NCBI RefSeq assembly: GCF_010015585.1
Contig: NW_022985103.1
Location: 1 to 64,000 of the forward strand
Direction of reading: 5' to 3'
DNA: 64,000 nt
Source: Eremomyces bilateralis CBS 781.70
Taxonomy: Eukaryota; Ascomycota; Dothideomycetes; Eremomycetales; Eremomycetaceae
The notes under the pieces were generated by a model. The model was not told the DNA's origin. It did no database searches and saw nothing but the letters and a program-made list of their open reading frames with translations. Both the position numbers and the translations under genes were made by a program. Shown piece after piece: positions 1 to 11,388 of the stretch. Numbering within the stretch: position 1 is the first letter of the stretch; the number at the start of each line of letters is the position of its first letter.

Positions 1-1
1 A

Positions 2-1627
2 AACGGCTCGCCAACGCCGGAACGAATTCCGAAGACTATAATCTTTATAGACTCCCGACGTGATATCCAAAAATGTGCGGAATGTCTGCGAGGCTGGCTA
101 CAGAAACTCTCAGCTGGGGCCGTCGGGGCCCACGACTGCAAGCAGATTATCCAGGTCTACCATTCACACACCACTCCAAACGACAAGAATGCTATATACG
201 ACCAGTTTTCCAAAGCGGACTCTAAGATCCGAATTATGGTGGCCACAGAATCATTAGGAACGGGGGTAGATCTCTCGGATGTCACACGAGTTGTCCAATA
301 CGGCTTCCCTCTGGAACGACTCTTATGCGTCCTTATCCAACGATTTGGCCGTGCAGCTAGGATGGCTGGCATTAAAGGAGAGGCCATCTTCTTGGTGGAA
401 AGTTGGGCGATAGGTGACAGGATCTTATCGACAAGACCGGCGCTTCTATCCAGAACTCAGACGCCGTCGTGTTTAAGACGGCCTTCCAACACGAGCCGGT
501 TAGCTCAGTCGTACTCTGCTGATCCAGGAGTGGGCGGTGACATCCTAGATGATGAATCGGATATTGCCGTAGACGCCATTAAATATGATATACCAGGAGA
601 GCAGCACCGACGCAAAACGGAGAGAGAACGCCGAACAGACCTACACGATGACTGTCCGGCGCTATTCAATCTTGTTAATCGATCCGCATGCCTACGCCGA
701 ATCCTAATGGATTGGCTACAAGAGAGTCTATCGGATCCAGCATCTAGGTTACCGGCTCCTGAACCGCAGGAGTGCTGTAATGTCTGTAACCCAGATCTGG
801 CGCGGGCGGTACCTTTCCCATGGGATACCACAACTGGTCTTCGTAAGCCCCAGACTGGAACGGCATCCGGCGCATTTTATGACCGCCTGACCCTCTGGGG
901 AGATAACGTTGTGAATTCGGCACATCGGATGATGAAGCCAGAACTCTCAGCACGGTTATTCGCGCCGAAGGAAGAGTGGATATCAATATCGAGAGAGTAT
1001 ACGAACATCCGCTCGGCTGCTGAGTTGGAGAAGTTTACGAAATCGGCTTGGATGAAAGACCATTCCCATGAGCTGTTCGAAGAGTTCAATAAAATCAAGT
1101 CCTATGTAGTGAGGAACTGGCCCGGACGCTATACACCAGGAACCGCAGCGGCAGCTCAAGTTCTAATACGAAGGGCGCCATTCGAACACGCTCATCCCAC
1201 AGTCGAACAGCAAGTATCTCAACACAGAGGTCGGAAGAGAAGATTGTCTATAGAAGCAGAGACTCTGATAACTCCTGATCAGGAACGAAGAGTATTACTC
1301 GCGCGTGAGCGAGAAGAGTACGTTTCCTCGCTAGAGCGGATCATTGCTCAGGCAAGGGAGGTGTCAGCCTCGTGCTCTTCCCATCTACCTACCCTACCAA
1401 TGACCATAGTATCAGCGAACTCGTCATTTACATCTATGGGTAGGTTGATGACATCTACAAACGTAGATTATTCTTCTGCTAGGTCAGGTGTTCTCGAAGA
1501 CGGCGAGAATGAGGTATCAGGTGTAATTGATGGTAATCGGGCCTTGAAACGTCCCATATTAACCCGGGGGGGGGAAGTAGAAACGAAACGGGTCGTCCTC
1601 GGCGTTCTAGACTCTAACGCAAGGTGA
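2..1627 (+). CDS. RecQ-family DNA helicase, C-terminal part (5' end outside window)
   Basis: The reading frame is open from base 2, so the start lies left of the window. The visible part holds the second RecA-like helicase lobe: a motif IV-like TIIFIDSRRDI near base 40, motif V ATESLGTGVDLSD near 240-285, and motif VI QRFGRAARMAG near 340-370. A RecQ-type zinc-binding segment follows (CLRRILMDWL, then ECCNVCNP, near 690-790). The last ~230 residues are Arg/Glu-rich and match nothing I know. RecQ enzymes are ATP-dependent 3'-5' DNA helicases acting in the nucleus. The motif VI spelling differs from host RecQ/SGS1 (usually QExGRAGRDG) and resembles the multicopy helicases of fungal subtelomeres and mobile DNA. 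A run of nine G lies near the 3' end of the frame (1566-1574). The gene converges on the DUF6589 gene with about 150 bp between stops. Family call is firm; whether it is still functional is unknown. Confidence 0.85.
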   Translation, partial: NGSPTPERIPKTIIFIDSRRDIQKCAECLRGWLQKLSAGAVGAHDCKQIIQVYHSHTTPNDKNAIYDQFSKADSKIRIMVATESLGTGVDLSDVTRVVQYGFPLERLLCVLIQRFGRAARMAGIKGEAIFLVESWAIGDRILSTRPALLSRTQTPSCLRRPSNTSRLAQSYSADPGVGGDILDDESDIAVDAIKYDIPGEQHRRKTERERRTDLHDDCPALFNLVNRSACLRRILMDWLQESLSDPASRLPAPEPQECCNVCNPDLARAVPFPWDTTTGLRKPQTGTASGAFYDRLTLWGDNVVNSAHRMMKPELSARLFAPKEEWISISREYTNIRSAAELEKFTKSAWMKDHSHELFEEFNKIKSYVVRNWPGRYTPGTAAAAQVLIRRAPFEHAHPTVEQQVSQHRGRKRRLSIEAETLITPDQERRVLLAREREEYVSSLERIIAQAREVSASCSSHLPTLPMTIVSANSSFTSMGRLMTSTNVDYSSARSGVLEDGENEVSGVIDGNRALKRPILTRGGEVETKRVVLGVLDSNAR

Positions 1628-1779
1628 AGCCCTCGCAACAAGAAAGGGAATAATAGCCGCTACAACCACAGCGAGTGGACATTATAGATAGGTTACTCTG
1701 ACTCGACGTCCGAAGGTAAACCCCATTCATGGGCTACATCTCTGTCTGCCAAGGGCTGGCGACGTCTGTTAGCACGAGA

Positions 1780-4420
1780 CTAGAAACTCCATGAGCATGC
1801 GCATACCAATATCGCCATCGTGTCGCTATTAGGATCTAAATCAGCCGTGGCTCCTCTCCTCTCATAAGGTGGTACGACTATTCGATCTTCATCTCTTATG
1901 ACCTTTGCATTAAACACCTCCAATTTTTGAGTTGCTACTCTTCCGAGCCCGATCGTATGTATGTCTGGTGCTTGATGTCTTGCCTCCCTGCCGCCGTCAT
2001 AAAATTTAATCGAGTCGCATGCCAGCTCAAAGGCTAATGTATGAATATCATCCATCGCGGAGGGCACAGAATGTGTGGAGTTGCCCTTCCGGGCGAATGC
2101 GTCCTCTACTGCCCTGCGTAGACAAACAGTATATTCTGCCGTTAATGAGGTAGTCTTGAACAGAGCATCCAATCCGAAAGTCGACGTTCGACGGGCCCAA
2201 AGCTCTCTTTTCAGCTCCAGGTTCAGATATTCAAGGCTACGATCGACTTCTTGCCAGGTGTCCCGACAGCCATGCGGGTTAACGAGGCTATTCGAGAGTA
2301 TTGCGCGCCGAAGCTCCTTGTCACAAGCTTTGGTGCTAGTGAGCCGCTTTAGATAGAGCATTTCGAATGCGTAGTTTGATTGTCCAGTCCCCTCGAAGTA
2401 AAAGCAACAGACACCAATGACTCGGTCGATGAGTCCTATATCTCCGTTTTTGATGCCGTACTTCAAGGTCTTGTACACAACCATTTGTTGAAGGTATCGA
2501 GCATGACTAAGGAACTCCTCATCGACTGTATTGTTGGTATGCTTCTCCTTCGATGGTCGCCAGGCTTCCGGCTCAAATGCGGATCTGCGAACATCCTCCA
2601 CCAGTTCCATGAACCCTCTAGTATCCATGTTCCGAATTGCCTTGTCAACCCCCTCTTGATCGGAGATATCGATGCCGTACTGCTCGAGGCGAGTATAAAG
2701 TAGTCCAACAACTCGAGCGTCGAAACTGTGAAGCACTAGCTCTTCTAGAACCTGAAAAGCTGCACGGTCCGCTGGAATATTCTTTCGTCCCCAGAAGTTG
2801 ATGTTGTGATAGAGAGTTGAAGCGTCCTGTTGCTCCATGTTTCCGTAATGTGTCTTTTGCATGAGCCATAGAAAATTCATACGCAGGTGAAAGAGAGCAG
2901 CGACTCCTATCAGCCAGTCTTTTCTATCATACGCCATAGACGCGTCGACTTGCTCAGCCTGCATAGATCGGATAAGTGAAGAGGTTTTTTGATCGCCAAA
3001 CGCCAAGAACAGACGGTTGTCGAATTCTTTATTATCTAGTTGGAATTGGTGCTTGTAGATGCTCTCTATAACCTCGTAGGAGCCATCTAGAGTACCTTCG
3101 TTGAAGAGAATCGGACCGAGCGTCTTGCTGTCTGTCTTTCGAAGCTCGAGTAACTCGACTGTTGGCATAGCGGGGTAAGGTATACCGGACGTAGAGAAGA
3201 TAGATTTGATCGCGAGTGGATATACCGATCGAATTGCCTCCGCTATAAAGTAGGTATCAATCTTGGCGGCGGTCTCGTCATATACTGCTGCACCAGGAGA
3301 GTATAGAAGATCCTCTATTGTAAGTGGAACCTCGCGGTGCAGCATTGACTGCTTTAAACCACCAGAGGGGATATCGGCGCCTCTGAAAACCTTTCCCGTT
3401 GTCACAGAGCGCATTTCTGCGTGATTTGAAATGAGCTGGTGCTTAATACCTTCTCGATAGTCGAAATTGTCATACACAACACAGGCATCTAGTTGCTGAC
3501 CATATCGACGGACCGTTCCCTAGTTGCAATCAGTCGACGTCTATGCTGAGAGGCGGTGAAGATGCCTTTGCTTGTTCTGCCACGGTTTCGAGATGTCTGT
3601 GGACTCCCTTGTAGCCTTCACAAACCCCAAACTGGTGAAGAAGATCGAGGATACGCCGTTTCACGCCATTTGAGTGCAGAAAGGCACCAAATACGCGGGG
3701 AAACTTGTTGCTCCCTTCCGACGCCCGAGAATAGCAGAGAATCGACGTGATTATCGCAATCCTGTGGTTGAATTTGACAGGGTCCCGTAGTGATCGATCT
3801 TTTCTCTCTCTCTTGGGCGCCATGATGCCATTAAGCAATCCACATAGAAGAGGAGCATGAGTGTTAACTTGCTCGTACATCTGCCCAAACTGCATATCGC
3901 CCAGTATACGCTCGTAGTCCTCGACTTTCTGTCCCTCTGGCTCTTTCTCCCTTCCCATGCCGGCAGGTGAAGTTCTCTCTTGGACACGGTCGACTTGGTA
4001 GGCACTAAACATACCTCCGGCTTCTTCCAGTGCCTTCATTTCCTTCCTCAGACCCTTTATAGTGACAATTCCTGTCGCACCAGACGCGGGGTGTTCTTGC
4101 AGCGCGTCTAAGACCTCTGGTTGACCGTAGACGGCCTCGGCGAGCCGTTTGGCACGCGTGGCAGGGCGCTCTCCATAACCACCAGACCCTTGAGTCGTCG
4201 CGTAGACATGGATAAATTCTCGTAATGTAATTTTTTTTTTCCGCATGAATTGGCATATCTCGTTTACTCTCTGCGCTTTACTGCGTCTTTGAGACCTTCT
4301 TACTTTCTGACGAGGTGCATTAGATGTGTTTGAAGCAGCAATATGCCGAGGACTTGGAGCGGGAGGCAAGATGGGCGGGTTCAACCGCGCACTCTGACGA
4401 CGCTGGTTTTGGGCCGACAT
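1780..4420 (-). CDS. DUF6589-type protein, in two frames
   Basis: Two adjoining minus-strand frames make one protein of the fungal DUF6589 kind. The first (4420 to 3530) holds the family's N-terminal region, with ICQFMRKKKITLREF near the start and later ITSILCYSRASEGSN and HSNGVKRRILDLLHQFGV. The second (from about 3519 to 1780) holds YDNFDYREGIK, VTTGKVFRGAD, then AFGDQKTSSLIR and ALFHLRMNFLWL. The frames meet near 3520-3532 where a stop interrupts frame one. The join needs either a short intron ending at the CTAG whose last base is 3520, or one frameshift. I chose ATG at 4420; nothing upstream continues in frame with an ATG. The function of the family is not established. The conserved Asp residues in YDN and GDQ could belong to an RNase H-like fold, which is inference. 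It converges on a RecQ-like helicase. Confidence 0.7.
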
Positions 4421-5171
4421 GGCCCAAAATTCAATCAATTATGGAAAAAGCCCAGAGGAATCGAATGGATGTATTCAATTGATGATGCACCATGTGGTTG
4501 TGGATAAAAATGGAGTTAAAGATGGTCTTCTATTTGGCATGAAAGTTCACGGCACACGCCGAAATAGGTGGACAGAATCCTCAGGCTATTTGTTCGAGGA
4601 GCACATGTGACTTACCGATTAGGTATAGTCCGCTCCGGTGCCTTGGCACGACCACAAATAGCCTGAGCTTGCTGAGGTAATCCTGGTGTGGCGCTAGGTC
4701 ACGTGCAAGCCTGAGGTGGTTAGGACAACAAACAAACTAATGACGTAATGATGTAGCGGAGCGGATCTTCAACATCGATGGATGATGTGCGGAATAATCG
4801 ACACTCGTGCTGTGTAGTCTAGACATAGATGGCTACACTACGTACTTAACTGTAATATTCGTATAAATATCTGAGTATCCCACCAATCATCTGGTTTGCT
4901 TAGCAAACCCACTGATGTCAGAATCACGTCAAGTCCAAAGCCGGCGAGCGATCGAAGCTAACATGCCGAATTGGAGACTCGGAGCTCCATCCTTGGATAA
5001 GGAAATTGATGATGTAGTCAATCATCGTCGATGATGCTGTCATTGCGAATCAGGCTTTCCGAATACCAATCGCACTTCAAGTGCTACCTACTCCCCCCTT
5101 AAATCGTGGCGCTCTGGTCAATTCACGTCTTAAACCTATTCCTGCTTCCTTTAGTGTCCATCCAATCTTAC
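4421..5171. other. Intergenic gap between DUF6589 gene and catalase
   Basis: No convincing frame. The sequence is mixed in composition. The right part should hold the catalase promoter. I could not find terminal inverted repeats that would mark the edge of an element. Confidence 0.5.
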
Positions 5172-7445
5172 ATGCAAGCTGTTTCAGCTATGACAGGAGA
5201 ATTACTGAAGAGTGGCCTTGAAAAGGCCGAGATGATGGTGGGCGGGGAGCAGAACGCGAAGCTTGCCCAGTTCAAGGTGAACACTAAAGATGTCACCTCA
5301 GGGAACGGTGTCATCACCTCCGACTATGGCGTGAAGCAGGTCAATACGGACGACTGGCTGAAGGTCGTGAACGAAAATCATACTGGTCCTGCGCTTCTTG
5401 AGGATCCATTCGCAAGGGAGAAGGTATATCTACAACTAGTCCAGCGTGCCAAGTTCCTAACACGGTGAAAGATCCATCGCTTCGATCACGAACGAATCCC
5501 GGAGCGTGTTGTCCACGCTCGTGGTTCTGGAGCCTTTGGGACCTTCCGCCTCCTCGAGAGCGCACAGGATGTGACAAGCGCAGGTATCCTAACAGACACG
5601 TCTCGAGAGACCCCACTGTTTATACGCTTCTCTACCGTGCTTGGTTCTCGCGGATCCGCCGACACCGTCCGGGATGTTCGCGGGTTTGCCGTCAAGTTCT
5701 ATACCCAAGAAGGCAATTGGGACATTGTGGGCAACAATATACCCGTATTCTTCATCCAAGATGCGATCAAGTTCCCCGACGTCATCCACGCCGGCAAGGC
5801 CGAGCCGCACAATGAGGTCCCCCAGGCGCAAACTGCGCATAACAACTTCTGGGACTTCCAGTTCATGCATACGGAGGCGACGCATATGTTCATGTGGACG
5901 CAGAGCGATCGGGCCATCCCCAGGAGCTTCCGAATGATGCAGGGATTTGGCGTCAATACGTACACGTTGATCAATAGCGAGGGTAAGAGACACTTTGTCA
6001 AGTTCCATTTCGTTCCGGAACAGGGCGTCCACAGTCTGGTGTGGGATGAGGCTCAGAAAATTGGTGGGCAGGACCCTGACTTCCACCGCAAGGATCTGTG
6101 GGACGCCATCGAAGCTGGCGCGTACCCGAAGTGGAGGTTTGGCATCCAGGTCATTCCGGAAGCCAATGAGCACGAGTTCGATTTCGACATCCTTGATGCC
6201 ACCAAGATCTGGCCGGAAGACCTTGTGCCTGTCCGGTTCATTGGCGAGATCGAACTCAACCGTAACCCGGACGAGTTCTTCCCTCAGACTGAACAGATCG
6301 CGTTCTGCACCAGTCACGTGGTCCCGGGCATCGGTTTCTCGGATGATCCCTTGTTGCAAGGGCGGAACTTCTCGTACTTCGACACCCAGCTCTCACGTCT
6401 TGGCGTCAATTGGCAAGAACTGCCCATCAATCGACCCATCTGCCCGGTTCTGAACCACAACCGAGATGGGCAAAGTAGGCATACGATCACCAAGGGCACG
6501 GTGAACTATTGGCCAAACCGCTTCTCTGCTGGACCGCCGGCTGAGAAGTCGGATCCGACGTCGTATGTCGATTATCCTCAGAAGGTCGAAGGGATCAAGG
6601 TTCGCACTAAGTCAGCCAAGTTCAAGGAGCACTTCAACCAAGCACAGCTCTTCTACAACTCCCTCTCACCCCCGGAGCAAGCCCACATCCAATCCGCACT
6701 GTCCTTCGAGCTGTCCCATTGCGACGACCCGACAGTCCATGAACGCCTGTGCCAGCGTCTGGCCGATATCGACCTGGGCCTGGCTCAGCGGGTCGCCCAG
6801 ACCGTCGGGTCGCCGGCACCCCAAAAATCAAACCACCCGAACCACGGCAAGAAGACGATCCATCTCTCCCAAACCGAATTCCCAGGCTCCAACACGATCC
6901 CGGCACGAAAGATCGCGTTGCTTATCGCGAACGGCTTTGACAGTACGGTGTATCAGACCATCGAAAAGGCGTACAAGGCGCTTGGTGCCTTGCCAACTCC
7001 AGTCGGCCCAGTTCGTACTCCCATCCAGCCCGCCTCAGGGTCTGCGGTGCAACCCATCCACCACCTGGAATCGGCACGTAGCACGCTCTTTGACGCGGTT
7101 ATTCTCATTGGCGGCAACGAATCCTACCAGGCGACACTTTCCAACAACGGGCGTGCCGTGCACTGGGTACGTGAAGCGTTCGGACACTGCAAGCCTGTCG
7201 GCGCGATCGGCGGAGCCGGCATTGCGATCCTCAAAACGGCGGTGGGGACGGTGCAGCAGGTGCAGATTGCCCAGGGATCGAGCGTGCTGGAAAGCTTCGG
7301 AGTTGTCACGGCAGGGGAGCAAGCGACACTTGGAGACGAGATGATGAAGCAAGGTTCCTTCATGACGACCTTCACGCAAGTTCTGGCTAAGCATCGTGCT
7401 TGGAATCGAGAGACGGAAGGCTTGACGACGATGGTGGCATATTAG
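5172..7445 (+). CDS. catA: Large-subunit catalase, conidial CatA type
   Basis: Haem catalase that splits hydrogen peroxide to water and oxygen. Two exons, 5172-5423 and 5472-7445; the 48-nt intron has GTATAT, CTAAC and AAAG signals, and splicing restores EKIHRFDHERIPERVV. About 741 residues, right for the large-subunit (clade 2) class. Visible motifs: the distal His in VVHARGSGAF, the Asn in DIVGNNIPVFF, the proximal haem ligand Tyr in RNFSYFDTQLSRLG, and a C-terminal class I amidotransferase/DJ-1-like domain from ARKIALLIANGFDS to the end. The first in-frame ATG is 5172; a second at 5190 (MTGELLKSG) is equally possible. The frame extends further 5' only through a GTG, so a signal peptide from there is not supported. 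In Aspergillus this type is linked to conidia; expression here is inferred. Confidence 0.93.
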
Positions 7446-8700
7446 GCATTGGGCGAAGAGCTGATCGTTAGCAAATCGTGTACCTACCAATTTCATGAGT
7501 GTGTAATGCGAAGTCGTGACATGGAGACTTTAACCATGTTTCTCTGCGTTCGAAACTCGCGAGTAGTAGAAGTATGGTGTGACCATTCCCATCAGTATGC
7601 AAAACCGGCGATTACGACACGTAAGCTGGCGCGGACACGCGATTCTCATAAACATTTCAAAGCAAGATGAGAAGTTGATGAGTGAGGAGCCATATAGGAT
7701 CAGATGTCGTCGCTCAGGAAGTTGGGATGTAGTCAAATCGTGTCGGAGTCGACATCACTGTCCATTCTCCGTGTCCGATGAACCTAACCCCAGTTGACCA
7801 GTTCCCATGGATGGACATCTGATCCGTGCAGTCGCCAAATCGCGCTTTCATGGACAACCTCGGCGCGCGAGTTGCAACAGGGCCTGGCATAGGTTCGGCG
7901 TGGAGAGGTGTTGAGCGACAAGAAACCAAAGACCACATGCAGGGAGGCTGGGACTGGGGTATAGGTATGGTATGGAATAGGGACTTATCAGTTGACATAT
8001 GCGTGTATTTTGATTTGATCTATGGATGTGGATACTCTGTATCATGATGACTATCATCTCATTCATCTGGGACAGTTTTTAAGAAGGGAAGAATCATGAA
8101 GCACGTGCATTCGGGTCGGCATCTTTCGTCAACCGCTGAGCTTCACCAAACACCTTTCACATGCGAATCCCGTCGACGATGATGTTAGTTTCGGTTGCTC
8201 CTGTGTAAAGCCGTAATCTGTAATCTGTACGGAGTACAGACTGTCCTATTAGACTGTAATCCCGTAATCCCGCAACTACCTTAATACCTATCCAGTAGTG
8301 ATCGGGCGCTGGTCTAGTGGTTACGGGTGGTATGTAATGGTAGACATCATCGCCGAATCCCCATTTTCCCCCATGCAAATCATCCCATGCCACCCCCCAT
8401 GACATCGGACTTCCCCATGCCGCCTTGCCATTAATATAACCTCGTCGGCTCCCTGTGACAGTCGTAACTCGTAGGTAGCTAGGAACTACGCGTACCGGTA
8501 GCGATTCGCTTAACTAGTTTCCCCTCCCTTTAAGACCACCGCCATCACCGTGCCTGCTTCATCAGTATCTTCCGTTCCTTTCCCATATCCATCCTCTCAT
8601 TCCTCCGGTCTCCATCCCAGCTCCCACATCAACCCATATCTTCGATATCCTCCCTTCTCACCGCCCATTCGAACCGTCCCTCCGACTGAACTTCATCACC
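7446..8700. other. Intergenic gap between catalase and SCP2 gene
   Basis: No gene seen. From about 8520 the strand is pyrimidine-rich, as expected for the core promoter and leader of the SCP2 gene. A tRNA A-box-like word (TGGTCTAGTGGTTA) sits at 8310-8323 without a full cloverleaf. Confidence 0.5.
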
Positions 8701-9155
8701 ATGTCTCTCGCCGATCCCGCCTTCCCGTCCTCTGCGGCCTTCGACGCCATCAACTCGGCCCTGCAATCCGACGACGCCGAGCGGAAAGACGCCATCAAGA
8801 AGACCGGCGTCGTCTTCGCCTTCACCATCAAGAACGCTGACGGAAAGGTCGAGAGCTGGAACATCGACTTGAAGGAGAAGGGTGTCGTGTCCAAGGGCGT
8901 CGGGAAGCCGAATGGTGAGCACTCTTCCACGATCCGTTCACCACGACAATGGGGCCGCACGAGAGCAGGGCTAACGATTGTTTCCTTCTAGTCACCCTCA
9001 TCCTCTCCGAGAAAGACTTCGCCGGCCTCCTCTCCGGAAAGGCCAACGCACAGAAGCTGTTCATGTCAGGAAAGCTCAAGGTCAAGGGCGACGTGATGAA
9101 GGCCACGAAACTGGAGCCGGTGCTGAACAAGGCCCGGACGAAGGCGAAGTTGTAA
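8701..9155 (+). CDS. Peroxisomal SCP2-domain sterol/lipid carrier protein
   Basis: Small SCP2-family protein of 125 residues. Exons 8701-8914 and 8992-9155; the 77-nt intron has GTGAGC, CTAAC and CTAG signals. The single SCP2 fold fills the chain: FAFTIKNADGKVESWNIDL, then VTLILSEKDFAGLLSGK and LFMSGKLKVKGD. The C-terminus is AKL, a type 1 peroxisomal targeting signal, so it should act in the peroxisome matrix, binding acyl-CoA or sterols during beta-oxidation. It resembles Candida POX18 (non-specific lipid-transfer protein). The CT-rich leader directly before the ATG fits a highly expressed fungal gene. The exon start is the first ATG after that leader. Confident. Confidence 0.93.
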
Positions 9156-9456
9156 ATGTGCGTGTAATTATAGACTGCGCGGTTGGGTTTGGGAGGACAA
9201 TATGCCCGGCAGTATGTGCGGTTCAATGGACCCGATGCCACAGGTGTTTTGTTTAGGTTGTCTGTCCACGTCCCATACGGATGAGAGAACGGCGCTACTG
9301 TACGAGTATTCGAAGTATGGGATTCAAGAAACTCCTTATGTCATTACTTCCAGCTGCTATGGCGGCGTTGAGCCTATATCCATTCTAGAATACCCTTTTG
9401 AAGTGTGTTGAATGTGACTAGTCATCACCAAAGCTCTCGCGACCCGATTTCGCGCT
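9156..9456. other. Convergent 3' gap
   Basis: About 300 bp between the SCP2 stop and the deaminase stop on the opposite strand. It probably holds both 3' UTRs. No gene seen. Confidence 0.5.
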
Positions 9457-11388
9457 CTATTCCGCCGGATCGGTGTTTTCATCCACCCCATACTCGTCCA
9501 CGATCCACTGGCAAAACCGCTCCCACTTGACCATCCACTCCTTCAACCGCTCGGCTCGGACGCCCGTCCCCATGGCGCCCTCTCGCAGCTGCTTCTGCCA
9601 CTCCTTCGCATCGCAATCGTCAAACGCCGCCCACCGGACGCTGTTCTCTGCCAGCGACCCCAGACCCGCCAGCCCCAGGTTCTCCCACCCCTGCAACGCC
9701 TGCCAGAAATCATGCGTCATCCCGCTGGCGCCCTGCCCGAGGATTGCCGGGTCGTCGTTGCAGAGCGACGCGGGTACTCCTTGGGCGAGCAGGGCCGGCA
9801 ACGGGTGCTGGAGGATCGAGGCGGTCAGGCGGAGGATCTCGTTGCTGATGGGACAGGTCTCGATCAGGATCTTCTTGTTCTTCACGAGGTCGATGAGGAG
9901 GGGGTGCTTGAACAGGGAGAAGCCGTGGCCGATGCGTCGCGTGCCGAGGGCGATGGCATCGAACAGGTTGTGGTCGGTAGCGCCGCCGGACGAGTTCGTC
10001 TCGCCGGCGTGGAAGAAGAAGGGGACGTCGAGGCCTTGTTCCGCGCAGGATTTGCGGAACCAGAAGAGTTCGGGGGTGAGGTCGTCCAGGGTCCTTCCAG
10101 GATCTTCTTGGCCGACGAGGTCGTAGCCAGCGAGGAGTTCGGGGTACTGCTTCTTGATTTCAATGCACTCCTTCATGGCTAGCGAACACATCAGTTCCGT
10201 ATTCCAGGTTGCAGTGAAGTAGAAGATGACTTACAATCGACGACGGCATATTTATCGAAGGACCGAATGGTGGTCCAGATGAATCTGGCGCCCCAAAAGT
10301 CCTTGCCAACGTCTGAGCTCTTGAACTTGTCCAACTCTTCTTGGGTAATTCGGAACAGCTCGCTATAGCCCTTTTCCGGCTCGTTCTTCCCTTCGCAGAG
10401 AAATGGGGAGACAAACGTCGAACGCATATCCACGTACTGCACGCCGTCTTCCACGAGCTCCGCCCAGAATTTCTGGAGGAACTTTCGGTATATGGGCTCG
10501 TAGAAGGCCAGGTTCCCCAGGACGAGAAACGTCGAGGTGAATTTTCTCCATATCTCATTGAGTCCGTGGTGGTGCAGTAAGGACTCCTGTGGAGTGACTG
10601 TGCCGCGGTCTACGAGCCACGCGACGAACCCATCACGTCCTCCTTCGGGGAAGCTGTCCGCTGCAGCGGAGGCGGGAACCACCGAATTCGGTGTGTATTC
10701 CGCAGTCCAGATGGACTTGTCAGACGAGAGATCGGTTTCCCCAGGCTGGAACACAAAGTTCAATGGTCCCTTCACCCGCTCCTTCGCCGTGGACAGCTTC
10801 CCCGGCGAACTGAAGAACAGACAGCCCGTCTCCAGAGCCTCCCGAACTAACCATTCAACATCGACCATGGCCTGTAGATGACAATGTAGGAGCGTCCCTT
10901 TTGGCATCTTCTTGACAATGGACCATAGCTTGCTCTGCTTCTCCATTCGCTCTTTTGCCAGCATGAACATCATGCCCGGGTAAATGTCCCCTTCTCCTTG
11001 CCCTAGCGAGTCCTCGTAGTCCCGCGTCCATAGCGTCTGTTGCTCTTCGAAGCGGATCTGGTCGACGATGGCGCATGCTTCACGTGCGGCTGGGGAGAGA
11101 TTCTCGCGGAACCAATGGTCTGCCCTCCAGCAAAGAGATGTCGTCAGAGGGCTACGGTGTGCTATAGGATCGACTTGACGCACCACTTCGTTGCTTGTTT
11201 TCCTGTTCTATTAACGCATCTCTACTCTGATAGTATTTTTGAATGAAAGGATCATGCAGCTGAGGAAATCCTATAGACTCGGCCCATTCCTTCTCGTCGA
11301 CTGGTTCTGGCATGATGGATTCGCGACAACCAGGTGTTCCAGGTGTTCCAGCGAAAGTGTTGTGAGGCCACGAGAGATCTGCTGTCAT
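9457..11388 (-). CDS. ADGF/ADA2-like adenosine deaminase family protein
   Basis: Amidohydrolase of the adenosine deaminase-related growth factor (CECR1/ADA2) group, about 603 residues. Exons 11388-11184, 11119-10235 and 10178-9457; introns of 64 and 56 nt with CTGAC/CTGAT branch sites. Splicing restores QRSDHWFRENLS and AVVDSMKECIEI. Metal and active-site motifs: LLHCHLQAMVD (HxH), FFHAGETN, RIGHGFSLF, ETCPISNE and CNDDPAILG. The residue after HxHL is Gln where adenosine deaminases have Asp, so substrate use may differ. No signal peptide is evident, unlike secreted animal ADA2. The start at 11388 is the longest; the Met of MPEPVDEKEW, about 25 residues in, is an alternative. Deamination of adenosine or a similar nucleoside is inferred from family. 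Confidence 0.9.

Noticed and set aside
5106-5171. Hydrophobic signal-like extension before the catalase ATG
   Set aside because: It begins only at a GTG; no ATG precedes it in frame, so translation from there is not supported.
8303-8375. Possible tRNA: A-box-like TGGTCTAGTGGTTA
   Set aside because: No pairing acceptor stem and no proper B box at the right distance; at best a relic.
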